Of a DNA stretch of 45,205 nt, positions 16,423-24,911 are shown in pieces. A program made the position numbers and the translations under genes. The notes below the pieces were generated by a model. It searched no databases. It was given only the letters and a program-made list of their open reading frames with translations, and was not told the origin of the DNA. Numbering within the stretch: position 1 is the first letter of the stretch; each line of letters begins with the position of its first letter. This DNA comes from Anaerofustis sp. (lineage in GTDB: Bacteria > Bacillota > Clostridia > Eubacteriales > Anaerofustaceae), in the NCBI RefSeq assembly GCF_019420015.1, contig NZ_JAHZIA010000015.1:1-45205 (forward strand), read 5' to 3'.

Positions 16423-19400
16423 TTATTTAAAATATTCAACTCCGCTTAAGAAAATATTTTGTTCCATTTCTCCATAAATATTTTTATATAGATTTGAACC
16501 TTTTCTTTCGCTATGTCCCATTTTACCAAGAATTCTACCGTCTGGTGATGTAATACCTTCAATTGCACATACACTACCATTTTGATTTATTCTAGGTGAC
16601 ACAGATAAATTACCGCTTTCATCTGTGTATTGTGTAGCAACCTGTCCGTTTGCAATAAGTTGCTGTAGAACTTTCTCTTCACATACGAACCTACCTTCTC
16701 CATGAGAAATAGGATTTACAAAAGTATCTCCGACATTTACGTTTTTAAACCATGGAGAAAGGTTTGAAGCAACTCTTATGTATGAAATATTCGCTATATG
16801 TCTGTTAGTCAAATTAAATGTAAGAGTAGGACTGTTTTCATCCAAATCCCTTATCTCTCCGTAAGGAACAAGACCTGTCTTGATTAGTGCTTGGAATCCG
16901 TTACAAATACCAAGCATAAGCCCGTCTCTGTTTTTAAGTAAATCCATAACCGCATCTTTTATTCTTTCGTTTTTAAATACGCTGACAATAAACTTAGCTG
17001 AACCGTCCGGTTCGTCCCCGGCAGAAAATCCACCTGGAAGAGCGATAATTTGAGAACTTCTTATTCTATTTTCAAGTTCCAAAACAGAATCTTCTATATC
17101 CTTTTGGGTTTTATTTTTAAATACGAATATATCGCTGTCGGCCCCAGCTTCGTTAAAAGCTTTTGCCGTATCATACTCACAGTTAGTTCCCGGGAATACA
17201 GGAACGATAACTTTAGGAGATGCAATACTGGTTTTTCTTTTTATTACACTTCCTTTTGTATAAGTAATTTCCTTTACATCTGTTTCAATTCCGCTATCGA
17301 TTGGGAACACACTTAAAAGAGGATTTTCCCATTCTTTGATTAACATTTCAAGGTCAATTGCTTCACCTTTAACTCTTATTTCTTTTTCTTCTATTGTTTT
17401 ACCAAGTAAAACAACATTCTCATTTTCTATTACTTCGCTTGTTTCTATAATAATATCACCATAGTTTTTAGCGTAAATATCATAATCAGATTCAGCAAAT
17501 TCAAATCCCAATTTGTTACCAAAACACATTTTTGAAATAGCTTCACAAGCACCGCCGACAGTTATTGATTTAGAGGCTTTGACTTTACCTTCTTCTATTA
17601 AGTCATGTACCAAATCAAAAACATTTCTTGCACTTTCAAAATCAGGAGTGTTGTTTTCTGTTTTGTTTACCTTAACTACATATACGTTATTTCCGGCCCT
17701 CTTAAATTCACTGCTTACAACCTTATCGGCATTCACAACCCCCACTGCAAAAGAGATAAGTGTAGGCGGAACGTCGATATCTTCAAAAGACCCCGACATA
17801 CTGTCTTTACCTCCGATTGCAGGAGTATTAAGTTCCAACTGAACCTTTAATGCACCAAGAAGAGCAATAAACGGCTTAGCCCATCTTTCAGGATCTTTTC
17901 TCAGTCTTTCAAAATATTCCTGGAACGAAAGCCTTAATTTTTTGTAATCAGCACCTAAGGCAACGGCTTTTGAAACCGAAGAAATAACTGCATACATCGC
18001 TCCAAGATAAGGATTTTCACTTAAAAGTTCAGGGTCAAATCCATTTGTCATAACCGTTGCAGTCTTCGTATCTCCTTTTTCAAGAGGTACTTTTGCGACC
18101 ATTCCGTCAACTTCGCTTAACATATACTTACCGCCGTAAGGCATCAAAACATTGTTTGCGCCAATCGTATTGTCAAAGTATTCCACAAGACCTTTTTGAG
18201 AGCATACATTGTGATTTTTAAGTATATTTACAAAATTTTCTTCGTTTGTTTTATTTTTATCTGCTAAAGAAGATATTACATTTGAAGTTTTTCTTACTTT
18301 GATACTAGCACTTTTGCTCGCTCCGTTAGTATCGACAAAACTTCTTTTGATTTTTAATACTTCTTCACCGTCTTTAGTCATTACAATGTTACCGTCGTCA
18401 GTGACCGTAGCAACCTGAACGGCTTCAAGGTTTTCTTTTCTTGCCGCTTCTATAAACTTTTCTTTGTCTTCTTTTGCTATTACAACGGCCATTCTCTCTT
18501 GCGATTCGCTTATTGCTATTTCAGTTGCGTCAAGTCCTTCGTATTTTTTTAACACACTGTCAAGATTAATGTTCAAACTGTCCGCAAGTTCGCCTACCGC
18601 AACGCTTACTCCACCGGCACCGAAGTCGTTACATTTTTTAATCATTTTTGCAACTTCATCTGTTCTGAATAATCTTTGAAGTTTTCTTTCTTCAATAGGA
18701 TTACCCTTTTGAACCTCACTTCCCGCAGTAAGCACCGATTTTTCCGTATGCTCTTTTGAAGAACCGCTGGCACCGCCGATGCCGTCTCTTCCCGTTCTTC
18801 CTCCAACAAGAACAATAATATCTCCCGGGTCGGAAGTAAGTCTTTTTACATTTTCTTCTTTTGCAGCTGCAATAACAGCCCCTACTTCCATTCTTTTGGC
18901 TACATAATTCGGATGATAATATTCTTTAACCTGCCCTGTTTGAAGTCCGATTTGATTTCCGTAAGAAGAAAAACCATGACAGGCTCCCGTTGTGATTTCC
19001 CTTTGAGAGAGTTTACCTTTTAAAGTCTTGTCGTATGGAACCGTAGGATCAGCACTACCTGTAACCCTCATTGACTGATAAACATAACTTCTTCCTGAAA
19101 GCGGATCTCTTATTGCACCACCAAGACACGTTGCAGCCCCTCCGAAAGGCTCAATTTCCGTAGGATGATTATGAGTTTCGTTTTTAAACATGATAAGATA
19201 TTTTTCGTCTTTTCCGTCAACATCAACATTAGCTCTTATACTGCAAGCATTAATCTCATCACTTTCTTCAAGGTCATTTAACAGACCTCTTGCTTTTATC
19301 TCTTTTGTTCCTATTACAGCCATATCCATAAGTGTAACAGGTTTATTTTTACCTACATATAATTTTTCTCTTAAAGCCATATATTCATCATATACACCTT

Positions 19401-20145
19401 TAATTTCATCATTTATTCCGCCCTGTTCTATATCAATATCGGTTAAATGAGTGGAGAATGTAGTATGACGGCAATGGTCAGACCAGTATGTATCAAGAAC
19501 TCTTATTTCCGTAAGAGTAGGATTTCTCTTTTCATCATTTTTAAAATAATCCCTTATAAGTTTAAGGTCATTTATGTCCATCGCAAGACCCATGTCATTA
19601 AGGAGTTTTTCCAAATAAGAATCATCAGAGTCAATGAAACCTTCGATTATCGGTGTTCTCTTAACCTCTACTTCCTCTTCCGTAAGGTCTATGTCGTTAG
19701 CGAGAATAACTTCTCTGGAATCAACGGGATTAATAAGATAATTTTTGATTTCATTTAATTCCGCATCGCTTATATCCCCATAAAGAACATAAACTCTTGC
19801 ATTTTTTATCTTTAAATCCTCATTTGTCATAATCAAATTCGCACACTGCTGTGCAGAGTCGGCTCTTTGATCATATTGTCCGGGAAGATATTCTATACCA
19901 AATAGCTTTGCCCCTTCAAATTCAGGAAGCTCGTCAACATAGATATCATCTACATTTACTTCACTTAAAACATTGTTAACCAAATTCTCAAAATGTTCAC
20001 TGCTGTCCACAAGCAAATCATAACGATTGAATATGTTTACTCTTGTCAATCCCGTTATATTAAGATTAACTTTCAAATCGTTAAGAAGATTTTCTCCTGC
20101 GGTGTCAAAGCCTTCCTTTTTACCTATAAATACTCTTTTTATCAT
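16423..20145 (-). CDS. purL: Phosphoribosylformylglycinamidine synthase, fused single-chain form
   Basis: 1240 residues: the large one-chain FGAM synthase, with PurS-like N-terminus, two synthase halves and a C-terminal glutaminase, instead of separate PurS, PurL and PurQ. Synthase signatures include FKNETHNHPTEIEPFGGAAT, VGGRTGRDGIGGASGSS and GGKDSMSGSFE. The glutaminase starts near residue 979 (VIVPVFPGTNCEYD). Its catalytic triad is Cys1081 in LGICNGFQAL with His1211 and Glu1213 in MGHSERKG. It uses ATP and glutamine to convert FGAR to FGAM (step 4). It is the first gene of the cluster; TTGGAG lies nine bases before the ATG and a candidate promoter lies about 60 bases upstream. Confidence 0.96.
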   Translation of the reverse strand: MIKRVFIGKKEGFDTAGENLLNDLKVNLNITGLTRVNIFNRYDLLVDSSEHFENLVNNVLSEVNVDDIYVDELPEFEGAKLFGIEYLPGQYDQRADSAQQCANLIMTNEDLKIKNARVYVLYGDISDAELNEIKNYLINPVDSREVILANDIDLTEEEVEVKRTPIIEGFIDSDDSYLEKLLNDMGLAMDINDLKLIRDYFKNDEKRNPTLTEIRVLDTYWSDHCRHTTFSTHLTDIDIEQGGINDEIKGVYDEYMALREKLYVGKNKPVTLMDMAVIGTKEIKARGLLNDLEESDEINACSIRANVDVDGKDEKYLIMFKNETHNHPTEIEPFGGAATCLGGAIRDPLSGRSYVYQSMRVTGSADPTVPYDKTLKGKLSQREITTGACHGFSSYGNQIGLQTGQVKEYYHPNYVAKRMEVGAVIAAAKEENVKRLTSDPGDIIVLVGGRTGRDGIGGASGSSKEHTEKSVLTAGSEVQKGNPIEERKLQRLFRTDEVAKMIKKCNDFGAGGVSVAVGELADSLNINLDSVLKKYEGLDATEIAISESQERMAVVIAKEDKEKFIEAARKENLEAVQVATVTDDGNIVMTKDGEEVLKIKRSFVDTNGASKSASIKVRKTSNVISSLADKNKTNEENFVNILKNHNVCSQKGLVEYFDNTIGANNVLMPYGGKYMLSEVDGMVAKVPLEKGDTKTATVMTNGFDPELLSENPYLGAMYAVISSVSKAVALGADYKKLRLSFQEYFERLRKDPERWAKPFIALLGALKVQLELNTPAIGGKDSMSGSFEDIDVPPTLISFAVGVVNADKVVSSEFKRAGNNVYVVKVNKTENNTPDFESARNVFDLVHDLIEEGKVKASKSITVGGACEAISKMCFGNKLGFEFAESDYDIYAKNYGDIIIETSEVIENENVVLLGKTIEEKEIRVKGEAIDLEMLIKEWENPLLSVFPIDSGIETDVKEITYTKGSVIKRKTSIASPKVIVPVFPGTNCEYDTAKAFNEAGADSDIFVFKNKTQKDIEDSVLELENRIRSSQIIALPGGFSAGDEPDGSAKFIVSVFKNERIKDAVMDLLKNRDGLMLGICNGFQALIKTGLVPYGEIRDLDENSPTLTFNLTNRHIANISYIRVASNLSPWFKNVNVGDTFVNPISHGEGRFVCEEKVLQQLIANGQVATQYTDESGNLSVSPRINQNGSVCAIEGITSPDGRILGKMGHSERKGSNLYKNIYGEMEQNIFLSGVEYFK

Positions 20146-20204
20146 CTTTTACTCCAAATCATGTAATATTATTATAAAAAAATAAAACTTTTATGTATTT
20201 ATTA

Positions 20205-20233
20205 ATAATACCACATTTTTATAAATTTTAATT
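20205..20233 (-). promoter_or_regulatory. Candidate promoter for the purL-led gene train
   Basis: On the minus strand, TGG-TATTAT is an extended -10 box (TATTAT at 20205-20210). The -35 region 17 bases further up (AATTAA) is poor, so the TG extension would have to carry the promoter. The leader would be about 50 bases. I looked for a purine riboswitch and for PurR-type CGAA-N-TTCG boxes in 20146-20396 and found neither; that stretch is AT-rich without strong hairpins. Confidence 0.45.
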
Positions 20234-20396
20234 AGTATTTTTATATATTTTTGTTATAAATTTTAGTAAACTTTAAACAAAAAAAGACAAAATATACAAT
20301 CATCCAAAACACAAAACAAATGTAACACAAATATATACCACATTTCGCTTGAATCACAAAAAAACAAACTTACGTAAAGCTTATCAAAGAAAGCAA

Positions 20397-20422
20397 AAAA
20401 GACAGGTATCCCCCTGCCTTTT
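20397..20422 (-). terminator. Rho-independent terminator of putP
   Basis: A 10-bp stem (AAAAGGCAGG with CCTGTCTTTT, one G-T pair) with a six-base loop lies just after the putP stop. It runs into a TTTTTT tract on the minus strand. Confidence 0.85.
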
Positions 20423-20425
20423 TAT

Positions 20426-21961
20426 TTATATCATTTCTTTTACTTTATCAAATTCGTCTGTTATCTCTTTTTCAGGTGCAGGAGTAAGAAGACTTACTAC
20501 CACCATAAAGATACTTGCTGTCAAGAATGCAGGAAGCAATTCGTAAATATCAAACACACCGCCGAGATTGCTTATAACGTATTTCCACAAAAATACCATA
20601 CATCCTCCAGAAATCATCGAAGCAACGGCACCGTATTTATTAGCTCTTCTCCAAAAAAGAGCAAACAATATAACAGGTCCGAAAGTAGCCCCGAAACCTG
20701 CCCATGCAAAAGAAACAATACCAAAAACAGAACTGTTCGGATCTTTTGCCAGTATTATACCCAAAACAGCAATACATACAAGACACGCTCTGGCAACAAT
20801 CATGGTTTTCTTTCCGTCAAGCTTTTTACCGAACACTCCACCAATTATATTTTCAGATACACTTGATGAAGCAGCAAGAAGCTGAGAATCGGCAGTAGAC
20901 ATAGTAGAAGCCAATATACCGGCAAGTATAACACCTGCAAATCCCGCAAAAATCAAACCGTGAGTACTCAATACTTCGGCAATTTTAACTATTACGGTTT
21001 CAGAAGCGCTTCCTTCAAGCATAGGTATAACTCCCGCCTTTGTCATTCCGTAACCTATAATTCCAATCAATATTGAAGCAAACATTGATATAACAACCCA
21101 TAGAGAAGCAACCCTTCTTGATGTTTTTAATTTATCTTTATCTTCAATAGCCATAAATCTGAGAAGTATATGAGGCATTCCAAAATACCCAAGTCCCCAT
21201 GCCATTTTTGAAACTATAGTTAAAAATCCGTAACTGTTGGCTGAACCTGATACCATATCATGGGTTGCAATCATGCTTAAATATCCGGGAAGTTCTTTTG
21301 CATTGCTAATAACAGCATCAAACCCTCCGGCGGCACCGACACCGAAAACAAGAATGATAACAAGGGCAACCGACATGATTATACTTTGAATAAAGTCAGT
21401 TGTACTGGCAGCAAGAAATCCGCCAAGCGCAGTATACAATATTATAACAACGGCACTTACAACCATTGCCGTAAAATAATCTATTCCGAATAAACTTGAA
21501 AACAATTTACCGCATGCGGCAAAACCCGATGCTGTATAAGGAATAAAGAAAATTATAATAAACAATGAAGATATCAACATAAGTACTTTCTTTTTTTCTC
21601 TGAAACGATTTGAAAAGAAATCAGGAAGGGTAAAAGAATTTTTTGAAACTTCCGTATAAATCCTTATTCTTTTTGCAATTATAAGCCAGTTTACATATGT
21701 ACCGACCGCAAGCCCTATTGCAGTCCATCCCGCATCGGCAATCCCCGATAGATAAGCAACTCCGGGTAGCCCCATAAGAAGCCAACTGCTCATATCCGAC
21801 GCTTCCGCACTCATGGCGGTAACAAAAGGCCCTAGCTTTCTTCCTCCCAGATAAAAATCGCTTGCAGTCTCATTTTTCTTAGATAAATAAGCTCCTATTA
21901 TAACCATGCCTATCAGATATACAAAAATAACGACAAGCATACCTATTTGATTAGTCTCCAT
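20426..21961 (-). CDS. putP: Sodium/proline symporter PutP
   Basis: 511 residues of the SSS family with about 13 membrane helices; E. coli PutP has about the same length. The N-terminus has VYLIGMVIIGAYLSKK followed by SDFYLGGRKLGPFVTAMSAE and ASDMSSWLLMGLPGVAY, the sodium and proline binding region of helices 1 and 2. ALGGFLAASTTDFIQS and ASTMSTADSQLLAASS are the later family signatures. It imports proline with sodium across the cytoplasmic membrane, probably for nutrition or osmotic balance. GGGAGAAA precedes the ATG. It is a single-gene unit with its own strong promoter and terminator. No proline catabolism genes are next to it. Confidence 0.93.
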   Translation of the reverse strand: METNQIGMLVVIFVYLIGMVIIGAYLSKKNETASDFYLGGRKLGPFVTAMSAEASDMSSWLLMGLPGVAYLSGIADAGWTAIGLAVGTYVNWLIIAKRIRIYTEVSKNSFTLPDFFSNRFREKKKVLMLISSLFIIIFFIPYTASGFAACGKLFSSLFGIDYFTAMVVSAVVIILYTALGGFLAASTTDFIQSIIMSVALVIILVFGVGAAGGFDAVISNAKELPGYLSMIATHDMVSGSANSYGFLTIVSKMAWGLGYFGMPHILLRFMAIEDKDKLKTSRRVASLWVVISMFASILIGIIGYGMTKAGVIPMLEGSASETVIVKIAEVLSTHGLIFAGFAGVILAGILASTMSTADSQLLAASSSVSENIIGGVFGKKLDGKKTMIVARACLVCIAVLGIILAKDPNSSVFGIVSFAWAGFGATFGPVILFALFWRRANKYGAVASMISGGCMVFLWKYVISNLGGVFDIYELLPAFLTASIFMVVVSLLTPAPEKEITDEFDKVKEMI

Positions 21962-22015
21962 AAAATTTCTCCCGTCAATTTTAAAATATCATAAATTATC
22001 ACCGATAATAAAAAT

Positions 22016-22041
22016 CAGGTACCGTACTGATACGCTACCTG
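22016..22041 (-). promoter_or_regulatory. Hairpin at the predicted 5' end of the putP transcript
   Basis: CAGGTA-GCGTA-loop-TACG-G-TACCTG on the minus strand forms two stacked stems (6 and 4 bp) separated by a single mismatch. It begins one or two bases after the predicted start site and is followed by ATTTTTATTAT. It could protect the mRNA 5' end or act as a weak early terminator. Confidence 0.55.
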
Positions 22042-22047
22042 TTTAAT

Positions 22048-22076
22048 ATTTTATATGAACTTTATTTTTTTGTCAA
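22048..22076 (-). promoter_or_regulatory. Strong sigma-A promoter for putP
   Basis: TTGACA (22071-22076) and TAAAAT (22048-22053) are separated by exactly 17 bases on the minus strand. The predicted start is near 22042, giving a leader of about 80 bases. Confidence 0.85.
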
Positions 22077-22113
22077 GATTTGCAAAAGAAAGTAAAAAAA
22101 CGCTCATAAAAGA

Positions 22114-22134
22114 AAAGTGATATAAAAACACTTT
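22114..22134 (-). terminator. Possible weak terminator of dedA
   Basis: A 6-bp stem AAAGTG/CACTTT with a nine-base AT loop is followed on the minus strand by TCTTTTATG. It is weak and lies 64 bases past the dedA stop. Confidence 0.3.
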
Positions 22135-22197
22135 AAACCAACAGTATCCTAAAAAACAAATAAAAATCCTTTATAAAAATTTAAATCTTTCCGAAAA

Positions 22198-22818
22198 TTA
22201 TCCAATCCCGCTTTCACGTTTCTTTTTTTTATAATAAAATATATACAAAGCTCCCAAAATCAAAATGACTGCAACCACAACTTCAAAATATCCTTTTAAA
22301 TAAGGAATACAGACTTCCCAAGCATCCCCCATAAAGTTCCCCAGCAATACCAACACCGTATTCCAAATCAAAGTCCCCAAAGTACTCAAAATCAAAAAAA
22401 CAGACAAATTCATCCTCGAAAGTCCCGCAGGTATGGAAATCAAACTCCTAGCCACAGGAATACATCTGCATATCAGTACCGCTTTGTTTTTATATTTCAC
22501 AAACCACTTATAGCTCAAATCTATATACCTTTCTTTCAAATGCAAAATCTGCCCAAAACGACCGGAGAAAAGAGCTTTTAATTTGTCCCGTTTTAATACA
22601 TACCCCAAAGAATACAATACCAATGCACCCAAAACTGCACCTATTGTCGCAAATATTATAACGACAAACGGATTCATATCCGTCACTGTCGTTAAATATC
22701 CACCGAAAAGAAGCACAACTTCGGAAGGTATTGGAGGGAAAACATTTTCCGCCAAAATCAAAAACATTATGCCTAAATATCCGTAATCATTTATTATACT
22801 TATTAAAGATTCCTGCAA
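22198..22818 (-). CDS. DedA family membrane protein
   Basis: 206 residues with a TTG start, supported by AGGAGA six bases upstream. The family marks are ENVFPPIPSEVVLLFGG (re-entrant acidic loop), GAVLGALVLYSLGY, and the second half with RCIPVARSLISIPAGLSRMN and GNFMGDAWE. There are 4-6 hydrophobic segments and a Lys/Arg-rich tail. DedA proteins are proton-linked membrane proteins; some are known lipid flippases or transporters for undecaprenyl phosphate or phosphatidylethanolamine. Which lipid applies here cannot be told. It is divergent from the LysR gene, with 124 AT-rich bases between. Confidence 0.92.
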   Translation of the reverse strand: MQESLISIINDYGYLGIMFLILAENVFPPIPSEVVLLFGGYLTTVTDMNPFVVIIFATIGAVLGALVLYSLGYVLKRDKLKALFSGRFGQILHLKERYIDLSYKWFVKYKNKAVLICRCIPVARSLISIPAGLSRMNLSVFLILSTLGTLIWNTVLVLLGNFMGDAWEVCIPYLKGYFEVVVAVILILGALYIFYYKKKKRESGIG

Positions 22819-22880
22819 TTCAATCTCCTAACAACAAATTTTAAATATGTAAATTTGTAATAACAACTTATATAATATGT

Positions 22881-22886
22881 TATAAT
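22881..22886 (+). promoter_or_regulatory. Candidate extended -10 box for the lysR gene
   Basis: TGT-TATAAT within the 124-base divergent region; another TATAAT is at 22871-22876. No good -35. The region is made of near-palindromic AT runs, so LysR binding there is possible but not demonstrable. Confidence 0.4.
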
Positions 22887-22942
22887 ATATATTATATTAG
22901 TTAAATATATATTAAAAAAATGTAAAATAAAGGTAAAAAATA

Positions 22943-23854
22943 ATGACACTGCAACAACTGAAATACATAATCGAAATAGTAAACTGCGGATCCATCAACG
23001 AAGCCGCCAACAGACTGTTCATAACACAGCCTAGTCTTTCAAAATCCGTAAAAGAATTGGAAAATGAAATCGGAATAGAAATATTTCTGCGTTCCAACAG
23101 AGGAATATCCCTGTCTACAAGCGGGGCGGAGTTTCTGGGGTATGCAAGACAGGTCGTGGAACAGGCTGAACTCTTAGAACAAAGATATATGAAAAAAGCG
23201 CCTTCAAAAAGATTATTCTCCGTTTCAACTCAACATTATGCTTTCTCCGTTCATGCCTTTGTAAACACGGTAAAAGAATTCGATCAAGATGAATACGAGT
23301 TTGCAATAAGAGAAAGCAAAACTCATGAAATAATAGAAGACGTAAAAAACTTAAGAAGCGAAATAGGTGTAATATACATAAACGATTTTAACGAAAAAGT
23401 ACTTAATAAAATCATAAAAGACAACGGTCTGATTTTTACCCATTTGTTTGATGCAAAACCCCACATATTCATAAGTGCAGACAATCCTTTGGCAAAGAAG
23501 AAAAAAATAAAAATAGAAGACTTGGATCCGTATCCTAGAATTTCCTTTGAACAAGGAACACACAATTCTTTTTATTTTTCGGAAGAAATCCTAAGTACTT
23601 TATCTCACAAAAAAAACTTGCTTGTAAGCGACAGAGCGACCCTTTCCAATCTTTTAATAGGACTCCAAGGGTACACTATAACGACGGGAATACTCAGCGT
23701 AGAACTAAACGGAAGCAACCTTGTATCCATACCGTTGGAATCCGACGAAATAATAAAACTGGGATACATAAAACATAAAAATGTAAGCTTAAGTATTCCA
23801 GCAAAAAAATACATAGAAAAACTGGAGGAATATATAAAAGAATATAAATACTGA
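22943..23854 (+). CDS. LysR family transcriptional regulator
   Basis: 303 residues. The winged helix-turn-helix is at about 1-60: MTLQQLKYIIEIVNCGSINE, AANRLFITQPSLSKSVKELE, then IFLRSNRGISLSTSGAEFL. A substrate-binding-like effector domain follows (about 90-300), with EIGVIYI, DNPLAKKKKIKIEDLDPYPRISFEQG and TITTGILSVELNGSN. The last segment resembles regulators of sulfur or amino-acid uptake, but the ligand is not readable. It is divergent from dedA, so dedA or the gene itself may be its target. It is followed by a strong bidirectional terminator. Confidence 0.93.
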   Translation: MTLQQLKYIIEIVNCGSINEAANRLFITQPSLSKSVKELENEIGIEIFLRSNRGISLSTSGAEFLGYARQVVEQAELLEQRYMKKAPSKRLFSVSTQHYAFSVHAFVNTVKEFDQDEYEFAIRESKTHEIIEDVKNLRSEIGVIYINDFNEKVLNKIIKDNGLIFTHLFDAKPHIFISADNPLAKKKKIKIEDLDPYPRISFEQGTHNSFYFSEEILSTLSHKKNLLVSDRATLSNLLIGLQGYTITTGILSVELNGSNLVSIPLESDEIIKLGYIKHKNVSLSIPAKKYIEKLEEYIKEYKY

Positions 23855-23867
23855 TTAAAACAAATAA

Positions 23868-23896
23868 AAAAGACATATCACTAAGATATGTCTTTT
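23868..23896. terminator. Bidirectional terminator between lysR and ptsH
   Basis: A perfect 12-bp stem (AAAAGACATATC/GATATGTCTTTT) with a 5-base loop has A-tracts and T-tracts on both sides. It can serve the plus-strand regulator and the minus-strand HPr gene. Confidence 0.85.
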
Positions 23897-23911
23897 ATTT
23901 ATAAATACTAA

Positions 23912-24175
23912 TTATTCACCGAAACCGTCTTCGATTAAAGCTGCTAATGTATCTACAGCTTCTTGTTCATCAGCACCGTTAGCTCTGATTTCCAATTCTG
24001 TACCTTGAGATAATCCACCAGCCATAACGCCCATGATAGATTTTGCGTTAATTTCATTTCCGTTCTTTACTAAAAGAATTTCAGATGAAAATTTAGCAGC
24101 AGTTTGTACAAATTGTGATGCTGGTCTAGCATGAAGACCTGTAGGATTTGTAATAGTTACATTTTTTGAATACAT
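23912..24175 (-). CDS. ptsH: Phosphocarrier protein HPr
   Basis: 87 residues from ATG 24175, chosen because AGGAGG lies eight bases upstream and because it places the active-site His at exactly residue 15 (TNPTGLHARPAS) and the regulatory Ser at 46 (NAKSIMGVMAGG). An upstream in-frame start would add 11 basic residues and is rejected. Both phosphorylation sites are kept, so it can serve sugar transport (His15) and carbon catabolite control (Ser46), unlike Crh, which lacks His15. It is monocistronic here: the promoter is upstream and a terminator directly follows. The gene for enzyme I is not adjacent. Confidence 0.95.
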   Translation of the reverse strand: MYSKNVTITNPTGLHARPASQFVQTAAKFSSEILLVKNGNEINAKSIMGVMAGGLSQGTELEIRANGADEQEAVDTLAALIEDGFGE

Positions 24176-24218
24176 TATATAGTTCCTCCTAATTTTTATC
24201 TTTATCAATATTAATTCA

Positions 24219-24227
24219 ATTATAACA
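24219..24227 (-). promoter_or_regulatory. Extended -10 promoter element for ptsH
   Basis: TGT-TATAAT on the minus strand, about 45 bases before the HPr start codon. The -35 region (CTGGTA at 24242-24247) is weak. Confidence 0.55.
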
Positions 24228-24266
24228 TAAAGTTAATAAATTACCAGCATAATTTTAATAAAATGA

Positions 24267-24908
24267 TTATTTTTTTATGCTCACACTCAGTCCGTCACCG
24301 ATTGGCAAAACGGAAGTAATCAATTCTTCGTCCTTACTTATTGCTTCCAAAAAAGTCCTGAGTCTTTTTACAATGGTAATCTTTCTTCTTACCAAAGGCT
24401 TACTCTTGTCTATCATACCTCTGAACAAAACATTGTCGCAAATCAAAAGTCCTCCGGACTTCAAAATACGCTTACAATCGTCAAGCATATGAATATAATG
24501 TCCCTTATTGCCGTCCAAAAACACAACATCATATGATTCCTTTTCGTTTTTCAAAAGCTCTCCGGCATCATCCATAAATAAGTCTATATTATCCTCATAA
24601 CCGTATTTTTTAATATTGTTTTTAGCCTGTATATACCTTATCTCGTCTCTTTCAACAGTCTTTACATAGCTGTCTTTACCCATGTTTTGTGCAAAAACGC
24701 AAGCAGAGTATCCCACTGCACTCCCAACTTCAAACAATCTTTTCGAATTGCTTGATTTGAGCAGTATACTTATAAGCCTTTCAACATCCTTTGTTATTAT
24801 AGGAATACCTTCTTCCTTTGCTTCTGTTCTGAATTCATGAAGAGGGCTTAAATCACAAGAAAGAGTGATAAGCCCGTCCAAATACTCTTTTGTTACTTCT
24901 TCTATCAT
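24267..24908 (-). CDS. trmR: SAM-dependent O-methyltransferase, TrmR (YrrM)-like
   Basis: 213 residues of the class I O-methyltransferase 3 family. The SAM-binding motif is FEVGSAVGYSACVFAQNM, followed by the acidic ESYDVVFLDGNKGHY and LKSGGLLICDNVLFRG. In Bacillus the homologue next to mltG (yrrL) methylates 5-hydroxyuridine at tRNA position 34 to give 5-methoxyuridine. The same mltG-trmR order is seen here with a 3-base gap, which is the main reason for this name. A generic catechol-type methyltransferase is the alternative. Confidence 0.82.
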   Translation of the reverse strand: MIEEVTKEYLDGLITLSCDLSPLHEFRTEAKEEGIPIITKDVERLISILLKSSNSKRLFEVGSAVGYSACVFAQNMGKDSYVKTVERDEIRYIQAKNNIKKYGYEDNIDLFMDDAGELLKNEKESYDVVFLDGNKGHYIHMLDDCKRILKSGGLLICDNVLFRGMIDKSKPLVRRKITIVKRLRTFLEAISKDEELITSVLPIGDGLSVSIKK

Positions 24909-24911
24909 AAT

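Noticed and set aside
20161..20280. AT-rich stretches as possible replication origin or attachment site
   Set aside because: No DnaA-box clusters, no direct repeats and no integrase or tRNA gene nearby.
20146..20396. Purine riboswitch or PurR box before purL
   Set aside because: I looked for the conserved riboswitch loops and CGAA/TTCG pairs on the minus strand and found neither.
24176..24208. 11-residue extension of HPr
   Set aside because: It would shift the active His away from residue 15, and the extension contains the AGGAGG site of the real start.
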